Shown here: positions 39,235 through 47,852 of the stretch, one piece after another
Numbering within the stretch: the stretch's first letter is position 1
How the letters are laid out: each line of letters opens with the position of its first letter
Assembly (NCBI RefSeq): GCF_016863195.1
Contig: NZ_BOOK01000068.1
Span: forward strand, 1-47,947
DNA from: Paraplanobispora takensis
Lineage (GTDB): Bacteria; Actinomycetota; Actinomycetes; Streptosporangiales; Streptosporangiaceae
Length of the DNA: 47,947 bases
Direction: 5' to 3'
Made by a program: the position numbers and the translations under genes
Notes under the pieces: generated by a model
What the model saw: the letters and a program-made list of their open reading frames with translations, nothing else
Database searches by the model: none
What the model was told of the DNA's origin: nothing

Positions 39235-39362
39235 ACCGCCATGCGGTGGACCGCCGGCGGTGAGACGGCCGAGACCCGCACCGGGGCGGCGCCGGATGAG
39301 CGGTCTTCCAGTCCGGCGGGCACCGGACCCGCCGGCTGGAGGACTCGCTGCCGGAGGTCTCG

Positions 39363-40334
39363 CTATGGGATGAGCGCGATCTTGCCGACGACCCGGCGGT
39401 GGAGGAGGTCGTCCATGACGTCGGCGGCGGCGTCGAGGGGCGCGGTGCGCGGCGGGACGGGCTCCAGGCGGCCGGAGGTGACGAGTTCGAGCAGTTCCTC
39501 CAGGAGGGCGCGCTGCTTCAGGGGGCCGGTGAGCGACCAGGCGCCCCAGTCGACGCCGACCACCGACCGGTTGCGCAGCAGGACCTGGTTGAGCGGCAGG
39601 GCCGGGATCGTGCCGGAGGCGAAGCCGATGACCAGATAGCGGCCGTGGTTGCCGAGCGCGCGCAGCGCCTGCCCGGCGATCTCCCCGCCGACGGGGTCGT
39701 AGACGAGATCGACTCCGCCGTCCGACCACCGGCGGGCGAACTCCTTCAGGTCGGCGGGCGTGAGTTCGGAGGTGTCGGCGATCTCGTGCGCGCCTGCCGC
39801 GCGGGCGGCGGCCAGCTTCTCCGGCGAGGACGCCGCGGCGAGCACGCGGGCGCCCAGGGCCGTCGCGACCTGGACGGCGGCCAGGCCCACGCCGCCACCG
39901 GCGCCGAGGACCAGGACGGTCTCGCCGGCGGCGAGGGCGCCCCGGTTCCGCAGGGCGAACATGGCGGTGCTGTAGCTCTGGACGAAGGTCGCCGCCCGCG
40001 CCGCGTCGAGCCGGTCCGGAATCGGTACGGCCGCCGCCGCGGGCACCGCCACCCGGGAGGCGAAGCCGCCGAGGCCGCACATCGCGACCACCCGGGCGCC
40101 CACGGCCGGCTCGGCGATCCCGGCGCCCACCGCGGCCACCGTACCGGCCACCTCGCCGCCGGGGACGAACGGCAGCGGCGGCTTGATCTGGTAGCGGCCC
40201 CGGACGAACAGCCCGTCCACGTAGTTGACCCCGGCCGCCTCGACGGCGATGACCACCTGACCCGGACCGGGTTCCACCGGCTTGGTCTCGGTCACCACCA
40301 CGGAGCCCAGTTCCTCGCATACCACCGCGCGCAT
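39363..40334 (-). CDS. Zinc-independent quinone oxidoreductase (MDR/NADPH:quinone reductase family)
   Basis: Medium-chain dehydrogenase/reductase of 323 residues. The GroES-like N-terminal domain reads MRAVVCEELGS and PFVPGGEVAGTVAAVG. The Rossmann fold has GAGGGVGLAAVQVATALGAR, and the end is TAPLDAAADVMDDLLHRRVVG. It lacks the structural-zinc cysteines, so it fits NADPH:quinone oxidoreductase-like enzymes that reduce quinones or enones. Start ATG 40334 is chosen because MRAVV is the family N-terminus. Convergent with DUF899. Confidence 0.87.
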   Translation of the reverse strand: MRAVVCEELGSVVVTETKPVEPGPGQVVIAVEAAGVNYVDGLFVRGRYQIKPPLPFVPGGEVAGTVAAVGAGIAEPAVGARVVAMCGLGGFASRVAVPAAAAVPIPDRLDAARAATFVQSYSTAMFALRNRGALAAGETVLVLGAGGGVGLAAVQVATALGARVLAAASSPEKLAAARAAGAHEIADTSELTPADLKEFARRWSDGGVDLVYDPVGGEIAGQALRALGNHGRYLVIGFASGTIPALPLNQVLLRNRSVVGVDWGAWSLTGPLKQRALLEELLELVTSGRLEPVPPRTAPLDAAADVMDDLLHRRVVGKIALIP

Positions 40335-40506
40335 GTGGCCCACTATGGCCGAAACCGAATCACGTTCGCCAGTGTGAACCGGCGTGAGGAGGCGCCGGCC
40401 GGGCTGACATCCCGCTGAATACGGGGCCTGCCTGCGCTGTCACCGTCGAGCCCGGGGATCGCTCTCCCGTCGTCTCGGCCGTCATGATCCGGCAGACTGC
40501 CGTCGT

Positions 40507-41382
40507 ATGACACCGCCCGCCCCCGTCGACGACCTCGTGGCCGACTATCTCCAGGCGATCGACGCCGAGGCCCGTGGCCTCGTCGAGGGACTGTATCTGG
40601 AGGGATCGGTGGCTCTGGGCGAGTTCCGCCCGCACACCAGCGACGTCGACTTCGTGGCCGTCACCGCCGCCCCGCCGCACGGCGCCGCCCTGACCGCCCT
40701 GCAACGCGTGCACGCGCACCTGCGCGCCCGCCGCCCTCGCCCGTTCTTCGACGGCGTCTATCTGACATGGGACGACCTGCGACGTGGTCCCGCCGGCATC
40801 GGCCCGCGGCCCACCAGCCACGAAGGCCGTCTCCAGGCCGCCACCACCCCGGACAGTCCGGTCATCTGGCACACTCTGGCGCGTCACGGCGTGGCCTGCC
40901 GCGGCCCCGAACTCGTCGAAGTGGGCCTCTGGCGTGATCCGCAGGCCCTGGCGGCCTGGACCGACGGCAACCTCGACCAGTACTGGCGCCGCCTCTGCGA
41001 CCGCGCCGGCCGCCCGTTCAGCCTGTGGAGGCCGGCCGCCCTGAGCCCGTACGCCGTCGTCTGGGTCGTCACCGGCGTCTCCCGCCTGCACTACACCCTG
41101 GCCACCGGCGACATCACCTCCAAGGAGGGCGCGGGTCGCCACGCGCTGGAGACGTTTCCCGCGCGATGGCATCGCGTGATCGATGAGGCCCTGCGCATCC
41201 GGCGAGCGGACCGGGCCCGGCCCACGGCCTCCGGACTCATCACGGGCCTGGCCGAGTTCGTGCCCTCCGGACGGGCGGGTGAGCGGCGGTCGCTGTATCG
41301 GACACCGCAGGCCCGCCGCCGTGACGTCCTCGCCTTCGCCGACATGGTCATCACCGACGCGCACCGCCTCCACGCGTCATGA
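40507..41382 (+). CDS. Nucleotidyltransferase (AadA/DUF4111-like)
   Basis: Protein of 291 residues. An N-terminal nucleotidyltransferase core has LEGSVALGEFRPHTSDVDFV: the GS motif at 33-34 and metal-binding aspartates D46 and D48. The helical C-terminal part (LDQYWRRLCDR, TGVSRLHYTLATGDITSKEG) resembles the DUF4111 domain of aminoglycoside 3''-adenylyltransferases. It may adenylylate aminoglycosides, but many chromosomal homologues have other or unknown targets. An 11-bp palindrome GGCAGACTGCC (40491-40501) ends 5 nt before the ATG 40507 and may be an operator or hairpin; no clear Shine-Dalgarno. Confidence 0.75.
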   Translation: MTPPAPVDDLVADYLQAIDAEARGLVEGLYLEGSVALGEFRPHTSDVDFVAVTAAPPHGAALTALQRVHAHLRARRPRPFFDGVYLTWDDLRRGPAGIGPRPTSHEGRLQAATTPDSPVIWHTLARHGVACRGPELVEVGLWRDPQALAAWTDGNLDQYWRRLCDRAGRPFSLWRPAALSPYAVVWVVTGVSRLHYTLATGDITSKEGAGRHALETFPARWHRVIDEALRIRRADRARPTASGLITGLAEFVPSGRAGERRSLYRTPQARRRDVLAFADMVITDAHRLHAS

Positions 41383-41472
41383 GCGTGAACAGGACCACCG
41401 CCAGAAATCACCCCAAGACGGCCCGTCGACGTCCGGCCGTCAGCTCGGGCCGCCATTCCAGGTGGGTCGCTC

Positions 41473-41919
41473 TCATTCCTCCGTGAGGGGTGGAAACCCC
41501 GACGGCTGGCGGCGGACGCGGAAGCGCAGGTGCAGCACTCTGTCGCCCCGGATCACCGTGTGCGGGTCCTCGAGCAGGTGCTGGGCGTCGACCGATCCGA
41601 AGTACCGCTTGCCCGAGCCGAAGACCACCGGCACCACGTCCATCGCCACCTCGTCCACCAGGCCCAGGGCGAAGGCCTGCCCGCCGACGTCGCCCGCCGC
41701 CACGGCGACGATCCGCTCCCCGGCGAGTTCCCCGGCCTTGGCGACCGCCTTCGCCACATCGTCGACGAAGAGGTAGGACGCCTCGGGGTGCCACCCCTCG
41801 GGCTTGGGCCGGTGCGACACCACGACCACGTGCTCGCCCGCCGGCGGTGAGCCCTCCCAGCCGTCGGTCATGTCGAACAGGTGACGCCCGATCACCATCG
41901 ACCCGATGCCCGCCCACAT
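41473..41919 (-). pseudogene. RibD/dihydrofolate reductase-like protein, 5'-truncated
   Basis: The fragment begins MWAGIGSMVIGRHLFDMTDG and continues with HVVVVSHRP, VGGQAFALGLVDEVAMDVVP, and a terminal HLRFRV, the C-terminal two-thirds of the RibD-C/DHFR-like family. The first 55-70 residues (first strand and NADPH-contacting loops) are missing. The 5' end stops 11 bp from the stop codon of the peptidase gene at 41931. No Shine-Dalgarno precedes the ATG. A deletion or rearrangement joining the peptidase gene to this fragment is likely. It could still be translated from peptidase read-through. An intact relative lies at 43847-44410. Confidence 0.65.
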
Positions 41920-41930
41920 CGGGCGGACGG

Positions 41931-43490
41931 TTACCGGGCGGGGGTGCCGGAGCAGGTGGTGTCGGTGGCGGGCAGGGCTCCGTCGAGCAGGTAGCGGCCG
42001 ACGGCGGCGTCGACGCAGGCGTCGGGGGTGGCGGTGAACACCCGGGAGACCAGATGACGGAAGGCGCCGCGCACGGTGACCATGCGGGAGCCGCTCAGGG
42101 CCCGGTGCATCGCCCGCTGTCCCGGATAGGGGGTCTTGGGGTCGCCGGAGGCCCCGACGATCAGGGCCGGGACGTCGTTGCGGATCAAGGTCGGGGGCTC
42201 GGCGGGGGAGGCCGGCCAGAACGCGCAGGGGAGGTTCATCGCGCGGGTCAGCGGGCCGAACAGGGGCTCGTCGGCGCGGTGGGCCTGGATGTCGCGGTAG
42301 TGGTCGCCGACATCGCGGGAGGCCGGTCCGTCCGCGCAGGTGATCGCCATCCGCGCGCTGCCGGCCCCGTCGGTCTCCGGCGAGGACAGGTAGGCCAGCC
42401 CTTCCTCCAGGGATGGGGCCGAGGTGATCTCGGCTCCGTGGGCGGCGTCGTTGAGGACCTTGAGGTCGGCGGCCAGAGCGGCGTAGGCCTGTTCGCCGTC
42501 CCTGCCCAGGCTGAGCAGCAGGATCGCCGGAAAGACGTGGGTGTCGACCCGGTGGCGGCCGATCCGCAGCGGGTCGCGGGCGGCGACCCGGTCGATCCGG
42601 TTCACGGTGGCCAGGACCCGGGCGGTGGTGGAGCCCAGGCGATAGCGGTCGTGGTGGCGGGCGGCCCAGCCGGCCCACTTCTTCAGGGCCGCGGCCAGGT
42701 ACGGTCCCATCGGGCGGGCGTAGCCGGGCCCGGCGGCCGCGGGGTCCAGGGCGCTGTCGAGGACGAACCGGTCGACACGGCGGGGGAACAGCTGCATGTA
42801 GACCGCGCCCAGGTAGGTGCCGTACGACCCGCCGAGATAGGACAGCCGCGGCTCGCCCAGAGCGGCGCGGATCACGTCCATGTCGCGGGCGGTGGCGCGG
42901 GCCGAGGCGTGCGGCAGCCTCTCCCGCAGCCCCGCGCAGCGGGAGGCCAGGTCCCGGGCCTCGGCCGCGATCCGCTCGAAGCCGCGCCGGTCGTGACCGG
43001 TCGAGCGCACGTAGTCGCCGATGGGCCAGTGGCAGTTCAGCGGGGTGCTGCGCCCGGTGAACCGGGGGTCCATCCCGATCACGTCGTAGCGGGCCGCCAG
43101 CGCGGGCTCGGCTTCCTTGAGCAGCGGCGCGTAGACCCTTCCCGGGTCGCCGGGACCGCCGGGATTGATCAGCAGCGCTCCGCGCCGGCGTCCGGGGTCG
43201 GCGGCCTGCAGCCGGGAGACGGCGACCTTGACGGTGGGCCCGTCGGGGCGGGCGTAGTCCAGCGGGACCGTGACCTCGGCGCAGCGCGCTCCGGCGGCGT
43301 GCAGCTGAGCGCCGATTTCGTCGCCGGGGCCGGTCCGGCAGTCGTTCCAGGTGATCTTCTGCTGCTCGAACCGGGAGAGCCCGCCGTCCGGGCCGGAGGG
43401 CCGGGGTCCGGAGGCGGCCAGGGCGCTCGCGCATCCGGGTGAGGCGAGCAGCGCAACGGCGGCGACGGCCGCCATGGAGATCTTTCTCAT
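41931..43490 (-). CDS. Secreted S33/TAP-like serine peptidase (alpha/beta hydrolase)
   Basis: Exported protein of 519 residues with an N-terminal signal (ISMAAVAAVALLASPGCASA; cysteine near residue 20 gives a weak lipobox). It follows the tripeptidyl aminopeptidase pattern: VTVPLDYARPDGPTVKVAVS, LLINPGGPGDPG (oxyanion), nucleophile GGSYGTYLG, acid GASGDPKTP, and a C-terminal TAP domain ending YLLDGALPATDTTC. The catalytic histidine region is atypical: GAFRHLV instead of the usual GGHG. It would remove short peptides from N-termini outside the cell. Start ATG 43490 has no Shine-Dalgarno; an internal ATG at 43475 is an alternative. Confidence 0.82.
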   Translation of the reverse strand: MRKISMAAVAAVALLASPGCASALAASGPRPSGPDGGLSRFEQQKITWNDCRTGPGDEIGAQLHAAGARCAEVTVPLDYARPDGPTVKVAVSRLQAADPGRRRGALLINPGGPGDPGRVYAPLLKEAEPALAARYDVIGMDPRFTGRSTPLNCHWPIGDYVRSTGHDRRGFERIAAEARDLASRCAGLRERLPHASARATARDMDVIRAALGEPRLSYLGGSYGTYLGAVYMQLFPRRVDRFVLDSALDPAAAGPGYARPMGPYLAAALKKWAGWAARHHDRYRLGSTTARVLATVNRIDRVAARDPLRIGRHRVDTHVFPAILLLSLGRDGEQAYAALAADLKVLNDAAHGAEITSAPSLEEGLAYLSSPETDGAGSARMAITCADGPASRDVGDHYRDIQAHRADEPLFGPLTRAMNLPCAFWPASPAEPPTLIRNDVPALIVGASGDPKTPYPGQRAMHRALSGSRMVTVRGAFRHLVSRVFTATPDACVDAAVGRYLLDGALPATDTTCSGTPAR

Positions 43491-43846
43491 GGAGGTCAGC
43501 GTCGCGGCCGTGCCGTACGGCCCGCATCGGCCATCAAGACGATCAAGAAGCCGCGCGTCTCGGCCGTTCGGCCAGGAGACGGCTCCCGTCGGCGGTCCCC
43601 GAGATCCGGCCGGCCCGGGGCGGCAGGGCGACGGCCGCCCCCGCGCCGCGGGTCAGGGTTCCGGAGTCCGCCTTGATGATGACCGCGGTGCCGGAGTCCC
43701 TACGGCGCCTCCGCCCGCCCCCGGAAGGGAACCTTAAGCATCCCGTAAGAGCACCACGAGAGTCTGGGGACACAAGCGGAACGGCGGACCGGCAACGGCC
43801 CCGCCGCCTCCCCGAACCCGAATCCGAACCCGAGAGGAAGCAACTC
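43491..43846. other. 356-bp region between divergent genes, no clear gene
   Basis: The left half is GC-rich without a convincing frame; a minus-strand frame (43543-43860) has arginine-rich composition and no ribosome-binding site. The right part (about 43735-43800) has lower GC (AACCTTAAGCATCCCGTAAG) and probably contains the promoter of the gene at 43847. A short repeat GAACCCGAATCCGAACCCGA precedes that gene. Confidence 0.45.
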
Positions 43847-44410
43847 ATGCGCAGGTTCAAGCTCCAGGTCCAGGTCAGCGTCGACGGCTACATGGCCGGT
43901 CCGAACGGCGAGATGGACTGGATGACCTTCCCCTGGACCGACGACATCGGCGCCTACATCACGGAGATCACCAAGCCGGTCGACTGCATCGTGCTGGGCC
44001 GCAGGCTCGCCGAGGGCTTCATCCCGGCCTGGGAGTCCGGCCCCGAGGGCGAGGACCGGGAGTCCATCGACTGGATGAACAACACGCCCAAGGTCGTGAT
44101 CTCCAACAGCCTCACCGAGTCGCCGTGGAAGAACGCCGTCGTCGCCGGCGGCGACCTGACCGAGACCGTGAACCGCCTCAAGTCCCAGCCGGGCGGGGAC
44201 CTGATCGCCTACGGAGGCGGCACGCTGGTGTCGAACCTGATCGCCGCGGGGCTGCTGGACGAGCTCCACCTGTTCGTCAACCCGGTCGCGCTCGGCGGCG
44301 GGATGCCGGTCTTCCCCGACAGCGGCGCCTACCACCGGCTGCGCCTGGTCACCGCCCGGCCGTTCGACTGCGGGATCACCGTGTTCCACTTCGAGCCGAA
44401 GCGCTCCTGA
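43847..44410 (+). CDS. RibD-C/dihydrofolate reductase-like protein
   Basis: Intact member, 187 residues: FKLQVQVSVDGYMAGPNGEM (first strand and loop), VDCIVLGRRLAEGF, PKVVISNSL, DLIAYGGGTLVSNLIAAGLL (NADPH-binding GGG), DELHLFVNPVALGGGMPVF. Related to the riboflavin-pathway reductase domain of RibD and to DHFR, but it lacks the deaminase part. Substrate unknown; probably an NADPH-dependent reductase. ATG 43847 with GAGAGGAAG. Its last 35 bp overlap the convergent acyltransferase gene. Confidence 0.87.
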   Translation: MRRFKLQVQVSVDGYMAGPNGEMDWMTFPWTDDIGAYITEITKPVDCIVLGRRLAEGFIPAWESGPEGEDRESIDWMNNTPKVVISNSLTESPWKNAVVAGGDLTETVNRLKSQPGGDLIAYGGGTLVSNLIAAGLLDELHLFVNPVALGGGMPVFPDSGAYHRLRLVTARPFDCGITVFHFEPKRS

Positions 44411-45947
44411 CCCCGGCCGCCTCCCGCGGGAGCGGGCCGGACGACGGACGGGCGACGACGACGCGGGGCTCGCCGAGGGCGGCGAGCTCCTCGCGCAGGG
44501 CGGCGGCCAGCACCGGCGCGTCGGGCAGGGTGGCCGGATCGAAGACGGTGCTGATCACCACGGTTCCGGCGTAGGACAGCACCGCGAAGGTGACGGGCAT
44601 GTTGCCGTTCTCCGAGACCGGAAGAGGGATGACCTGCCGGACGGCGGACCCGCCGAGCGCCATGGTCCGATCGGGACCGGGGACGTTGGAGACCAGGGTG
44701 TGCATGAACCGCTGCCGGGTCATCCACCGGCGGTGGAGCCCGAACCGGGCCGCCAGGCGGAAGAGCGGGCCCAGCAGGGCGATCGGCGACGGATGCGAGA
44801 GGGAGGCCTTCTGCTCCCCGACGACGGCGGAGATGCGCCGCAGCCGCCGGCCGGGGTCGCCGGCGGCCGGCAGACGGACGGTCACCGGAGTGATCTCGTT
44901 GCCCAGATGCCCGATGTCCGCGGCGCGCCGCAGGGTCATCGGGATGGCGACGGAGATCTCCTCGACGGACTCCCCGCGCGCCGAGAGCAGGGTGTGCAGA
45001 GCACCGGTCACAACCGTGAGCACGGCGTCGTTGAGCGTGCCGCCGTACCGGTGCGCGGCGGCCTTCAGCCCGGCCAGCTCGACCCGTACGACGTCCACGC
45101 CGCGCTCGGGTCCCGTCGGCCGCAACAACGAACATCCCTGGGCGGGCGCCGGACGGAGCCCGCCGGGCGCACGCGCCGCAGCCCGCAGATCCCGAAGGAA
45201 TCCGGGCAGCCGCGCCACCGCCCGCAGCCGCGCCCGGAAGGCGTCGGCGGCCAGCTCGGGGAGGGTGGGTGCGGGCGGATCGGGAGCGTCGGCGGCTGAT
45301 CCGGGTACGGCGAGCGGGGATCGGCCGGGGGCGCTGGAGGGCGGATCGGGTACGGCGCGCGGGGGACCGCCGGCGGTGTCCCGGTCGTCCAGCAGGCCCG
45401 CGAGGATGGCCAGTCCGCCCAGGCCGTCGGCCAGCACGTGGTCGACGACGAGGATCAGCGCCACCGTGTCCCCGGCCAGGCCGGTGACGAAGACCGCCGA
45501 CCACAGCGGACCGGACGGCGGCAGCGGCCGGGTCACCGCCTCGACGGCGACGCCGAGCAGTGCCCGCTCGTCGCCAGGCGCGGGGCAGGTCACGTGCGTG
45601 ACGTGGCGGCGGGCGTCGAATCCGGGGTCGTGGATCCAGATCGGGCGGCCGCATCCGGGCGGGACCGGCCGGAGCCGCTGGCGCAGGCGGGGGATGCCGA
45701 GGGCCCGTACGGCCAGCAGGCGCTCGGCCGCCGCCGGGTCGAACCCGTGGCCGTCCAGGATCAGGACGGCTCCCATCTGCTGCGGGACACGTCCGCGGGC
45801 GCTGATGGAGCGCGCCATGAGGTCACTCGGCGAGGCCCGCTGGATGACCCGCGATCCGCCGGAGAGCGGGGAAGGCCCGGTCACCGGCCCCGCCCGGCGG
45901 CGGGACGGGCCGCGTCGTACGCCGTGTCCCGCGCCCCATGTCCTCAT
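44376..45947 (-). CDS. WS/DGAT-type O-acyltransferase
   Basis: Wax ester synthase/diacylglycerol acyltransferase-like protein of up to 523 residues. N-terminal VIQRASPSDLMARS and QMGAVLILDG are family-typical. The active-site motif reads DHVLADG (169-175), with the first histidine of HHxxxDG replaced by aspartate while H170 and D174 are kept. C-terminal motifs LNDAVLTVVTGAL, SNVPGPD and VSENGNMPVTFAVLSYAG are intact. It would acylate alcohols or diacylglycerol with acyl-CoA to make storage lipid. Start uncertain: ATG 45947 or GTG 45884; conserved sequence begins near residue 34. The gene overlaps the RibD-like gene by 35 bp tail to tail. Confidence 0.85.
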   Translation of the reverse strand: MRTWGAGHGVRRGPSRRRAGPVTGPSPLSGGSRVIQRASPSDLMARSISARGRVPQQMGAVLILDGHGFDPAAAERLLAVRALGIPRLRQRLRPVPPGCGRPIWIHDPGFDARRHVTHVTCPAPGDERALLGVAVEAVTRPLPPSGPLWSAVFVTGLAGDTVALILVVDHVLADGLGGLAILAGLLDDRDTAGGPPRAVPDPPSSAPGRSPLAVPGSAADAPDPPAPTLPELAADAFRARLRAVARLPGFLRDLRAAARAPGGLRPAPAQGCSLLRPTGPERGVDVVRVELAGLKAAAHRYGGTLNDAVLTVVTGALHTLLSARGESVEEISVAIPMTLRRAADIGHLGNEITPVTVRLPAAGDPGRRLRRISAVVGEQKASLSHPSPIALLGPLFRLAARFGLHRRWMTRQRFMHTLVSNVPGPDRTMALGGSAVRQVIPLPVSENGNMPVTFAVLSYAGTVVISTVFDPATLPDAPVLAAALREELAALGEPRVVVARPSSGPLPREAAGVRSASARSGTR

Positions 45948-46095
45948 GCCGCCAGTGTGCGCGCGGGGCGACAGCCCTCCCAGGGCCGAAAGGCCCGCGT
46001 TCCACGCCGGAAGAGCCCTCGTGGGAAGACTGCCCGGAACCGATGGATGTCGTACGCTGGCAGCGCCTCTGAAGATCTCGACTTCGGGAGTCGCC

Positions 46096-46458
46096 GTGAT
46101 AACGCATATCGGTGTGGCCGTGCTCTACGTCAGCGATCAGCAGGAGTCCGTGGACTTCTATGTCGAAAAGCTCGGTTTCAAGAAGACCGTCGACGCGGAG
46201 ATGTTCGAGGGAATGCGCTGGATCGAGGTGACTCCGCCCAACGGCCAGACATCCATCGCCATCCACGATGCCGCGGCGTCCGGGAAGCAGCCCGGAGAGG
46301 GGGCGTACCTCACCTTCACCTGCGACGACATCCAGGTGACGGTCGACGGACTGCGGAACGCGGGGGTCACGGTCACGGATCCGACCGAAGAGCCGTGGGG
46401 CACATATGCGCATGTGGACGGCCCGGACGGCCACCGGATCCAGATCCACCAGAAATAG
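46096..46458 (+). CDS. Glyoxalase/bleomycin-resistance (VOC) superfamily protein
   Basis: Protein of 120 residues with two beta-alpha-beta-beta-beta units: ITHIGVAVLYVSDQQESVDF YVEKLGF is the first, and AYLTFTCDDI ... DPTEEPWGTYAHVDGPDGHRI with the terminal IQIHQ strand the second. Metal ligand candidates are H4 and the late E/H residues. VOC proteins include dioxygenases, isomerases and drug-binding proteins; this one is not assignable. GTG 46096 with GGGAG ahead; TACGCT near 46050 may be its -10 box. Confidence 0.8.
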   Translation: MITHIGVAVLYVSDQQESVDFYVEKLGFKKTVDAEMFEGMRWIEVTPPNGQTSIAIHDAAASGKQPGEGAYLTFTCDDIQVTVDGLRNAGVTVTDPTEEPWGTYAHVDGPDGHRIQIHQK

Positions 46459-46536
46459 CCGGCCACGGCACGCGTCAGCGCTCCGACCCCGAGCCGCCGA
46501 TCACCGGCGGCGGGCCGGAGCCCCTTCCACGTCATG

Positions 46537-47730
46537 TCACCGCTCCGGGGCCAGGCGGGAGAGGAGCTCCTCCAGCCGCACCGCGCGGGCTTCGGCCGAG
46601 GCCAGGGCGGCGCGCAGCTCCTCGGCGCGGGCGTGGGCGCTGTGCCGGGCGGCCTCGGCTTCGGCGGCGCGGATCTGCGCGGCGGTGAGATCGTCACGGG
46701 CCTGTGCGAGCTGCTCGTCGCGGTGCTGCAGGGAGGTCCGTACCCGGTCGGTCTCACGCCGGGCGGCCTCGGCTTCGGCACGGGCGGCGTCCAGGGCGGC
46801 GCGAGCCTGGTCGCGGGCGGCCTCGGCGTCGGTACGGGCCCGGTCACGGGCGGCTTCGGCGTCGGCCCGGACCTGGTCGCGGGCGGTCTCGGCCGCCTGA
46901 AGGCGCTCCCTCACCGAGGTGAGCTGCTCGCGCAGCGCGGCGGCCTCGGCCTGGGCCCGGTCCGCGCCGGTGCGGGCGGCGTCGAGTTGGTCGGCCTGGC
47001 GCTGGTGGGCGGTGCGCAGGGCCTGCAGGTCGTCGTGGGCGGTGTGCAGTTGCGCGGCCAGCGCGTCGTGGGCCGCCTGCGCGGCGGTGCGGGCGGCCTC
47101 GGCCTGACCCCGGGCGCGCTCGTGCCGTGCCACCTCCTCCCAGGCCTGGCGCCGTACGGCCTCCGCCTCGGTCTGGGCCCGGGCGGCCTGGCGCTCGGCA
47201 CGGCCGCGGGCCTCGGCGTCGGTGCGGGCGGCGGCCAGGGCCTCCCGGCGGCGCTGCTCGGCGATCTCGGCGCGCTGGACGGCCTGGGCCGCCTCGTCGC
47301 GGGCGGTCTCCGCCTCTGCCTCGGCGGCGTCGATGCGGGCCAGCGCGCCGTTCTCGGCCTCCCGCAGGCGGGTGCCCAGCTCGGCCAGCACCGTGCCGAG
47401 CCGGTCGGCGGCCGGAAGCACGGTCTCGGCCAGGGTGAGGGCGGCGGCCAGGGGTTCGGCCACTGCGGCGGCCTGCTGTTCACGCCGGGCCCTGGCCGCG
47501 GCGTCCTTGTGGGCGGCGCTGCAGTACTTGGCCGGACGTCCCCCGGTGCGCCGGCCGTGCTCGTCGCGCCGCGGCGGCGGCAGCGGGTTGCCGCAGCCCT
47601 CCAGCAGGCAGGTGCCGGTGGGCCCGGGCTCCCCGGCCTCCTTGAGATCCTTGGGCTCCCCGGGCGGACCGGCGGGCTCCTCGTACGGGGAGGCGTCCGG
47701 CGCGGCGCCGGTCATGAGATCGTCGACCAT
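46537..47730 (-). CDS. Zinc-ribbon plus long coiled-coil protein
   Basis: Protein of 397 residues. The N-terminal third contains a zinc-ribbon-like cluster (C41, C46, C70, H74: TCLLEGCGNPLPPPR ... GGRPAKYCSAAHKD). From residue 85 almost to the end it is a continuous alanine-, glutamate- and arginine-rich coiled coil with repeated units such as AEAARDRARTDAEAARDQAR. DNA repetitiveness follows (46780-46880). Similar zinc-ribbon/coiled-coil proteins occur on actinomycete plasmids and integrative elements, but no mobility genes are seen here. TAGAGT ends 6 nt before ATG 47730, so the mRNA is likely leaderless. Function unknown; DNA binding plus oligomerisation is plausible. Confidence 0.75.
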   Translation of the reverse strand: MVDDLMTGAAPDASPYEEPAGPPGEPKDLKEAGEPGPTGTCLLEGCGNPLPPPRRDEHGRRTGGRPAKYCSAAHKDAAARARREQQAAAVAEPLAAALTLAETVLPAADRLGTVLAELGTRLREAENGALARIDAAEAEAETARDEAAQAVQRAEIAEQRRREALAAARTDAEARGRAERQAARAQTEAEAVRRQAWEEVARHERARGQAEAARTAAQAAHDALAAQLHTAHDDLQALRTAHQRQADQLDAARTGADRAQAEAAALREQLTSVRERLQAAETARDQVRADAEAARDRARTDAEAARDQARAALDAARAEAEAARRETDRVRTSLQHRDEQLAQARDDLTAAQIRAAEAEAARHSAHARAEELRAALASAEARAVRLEELLSRLAPER

Positions 47731-47852
47731 GCGACCACTCTAGAGAGTCGGCTTTTCGAGTATCGGCTCAACGGTAAAGCGACACCACTAATCCCCGGCC
47801 CGGATCTCCGCCTGCGCCTTCCCGGCCCGCCGCGCCCGGCCCAGGGAGAGTC

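Noticed and set aside
43543-43860. Minus-strand frame of 105 codons between the peptidase and RibD-like genes
   Set aside because: No Shine-Dalgarno, and atypical composition. It covers the likely promoter of the gene at 43847.
46780-46880. Dense DNA repeats as a possible origin or iteron array
   Set aside because: They encode heptad-like units of the coiled-coil protein in frame, so the repetition is explained by the protein.
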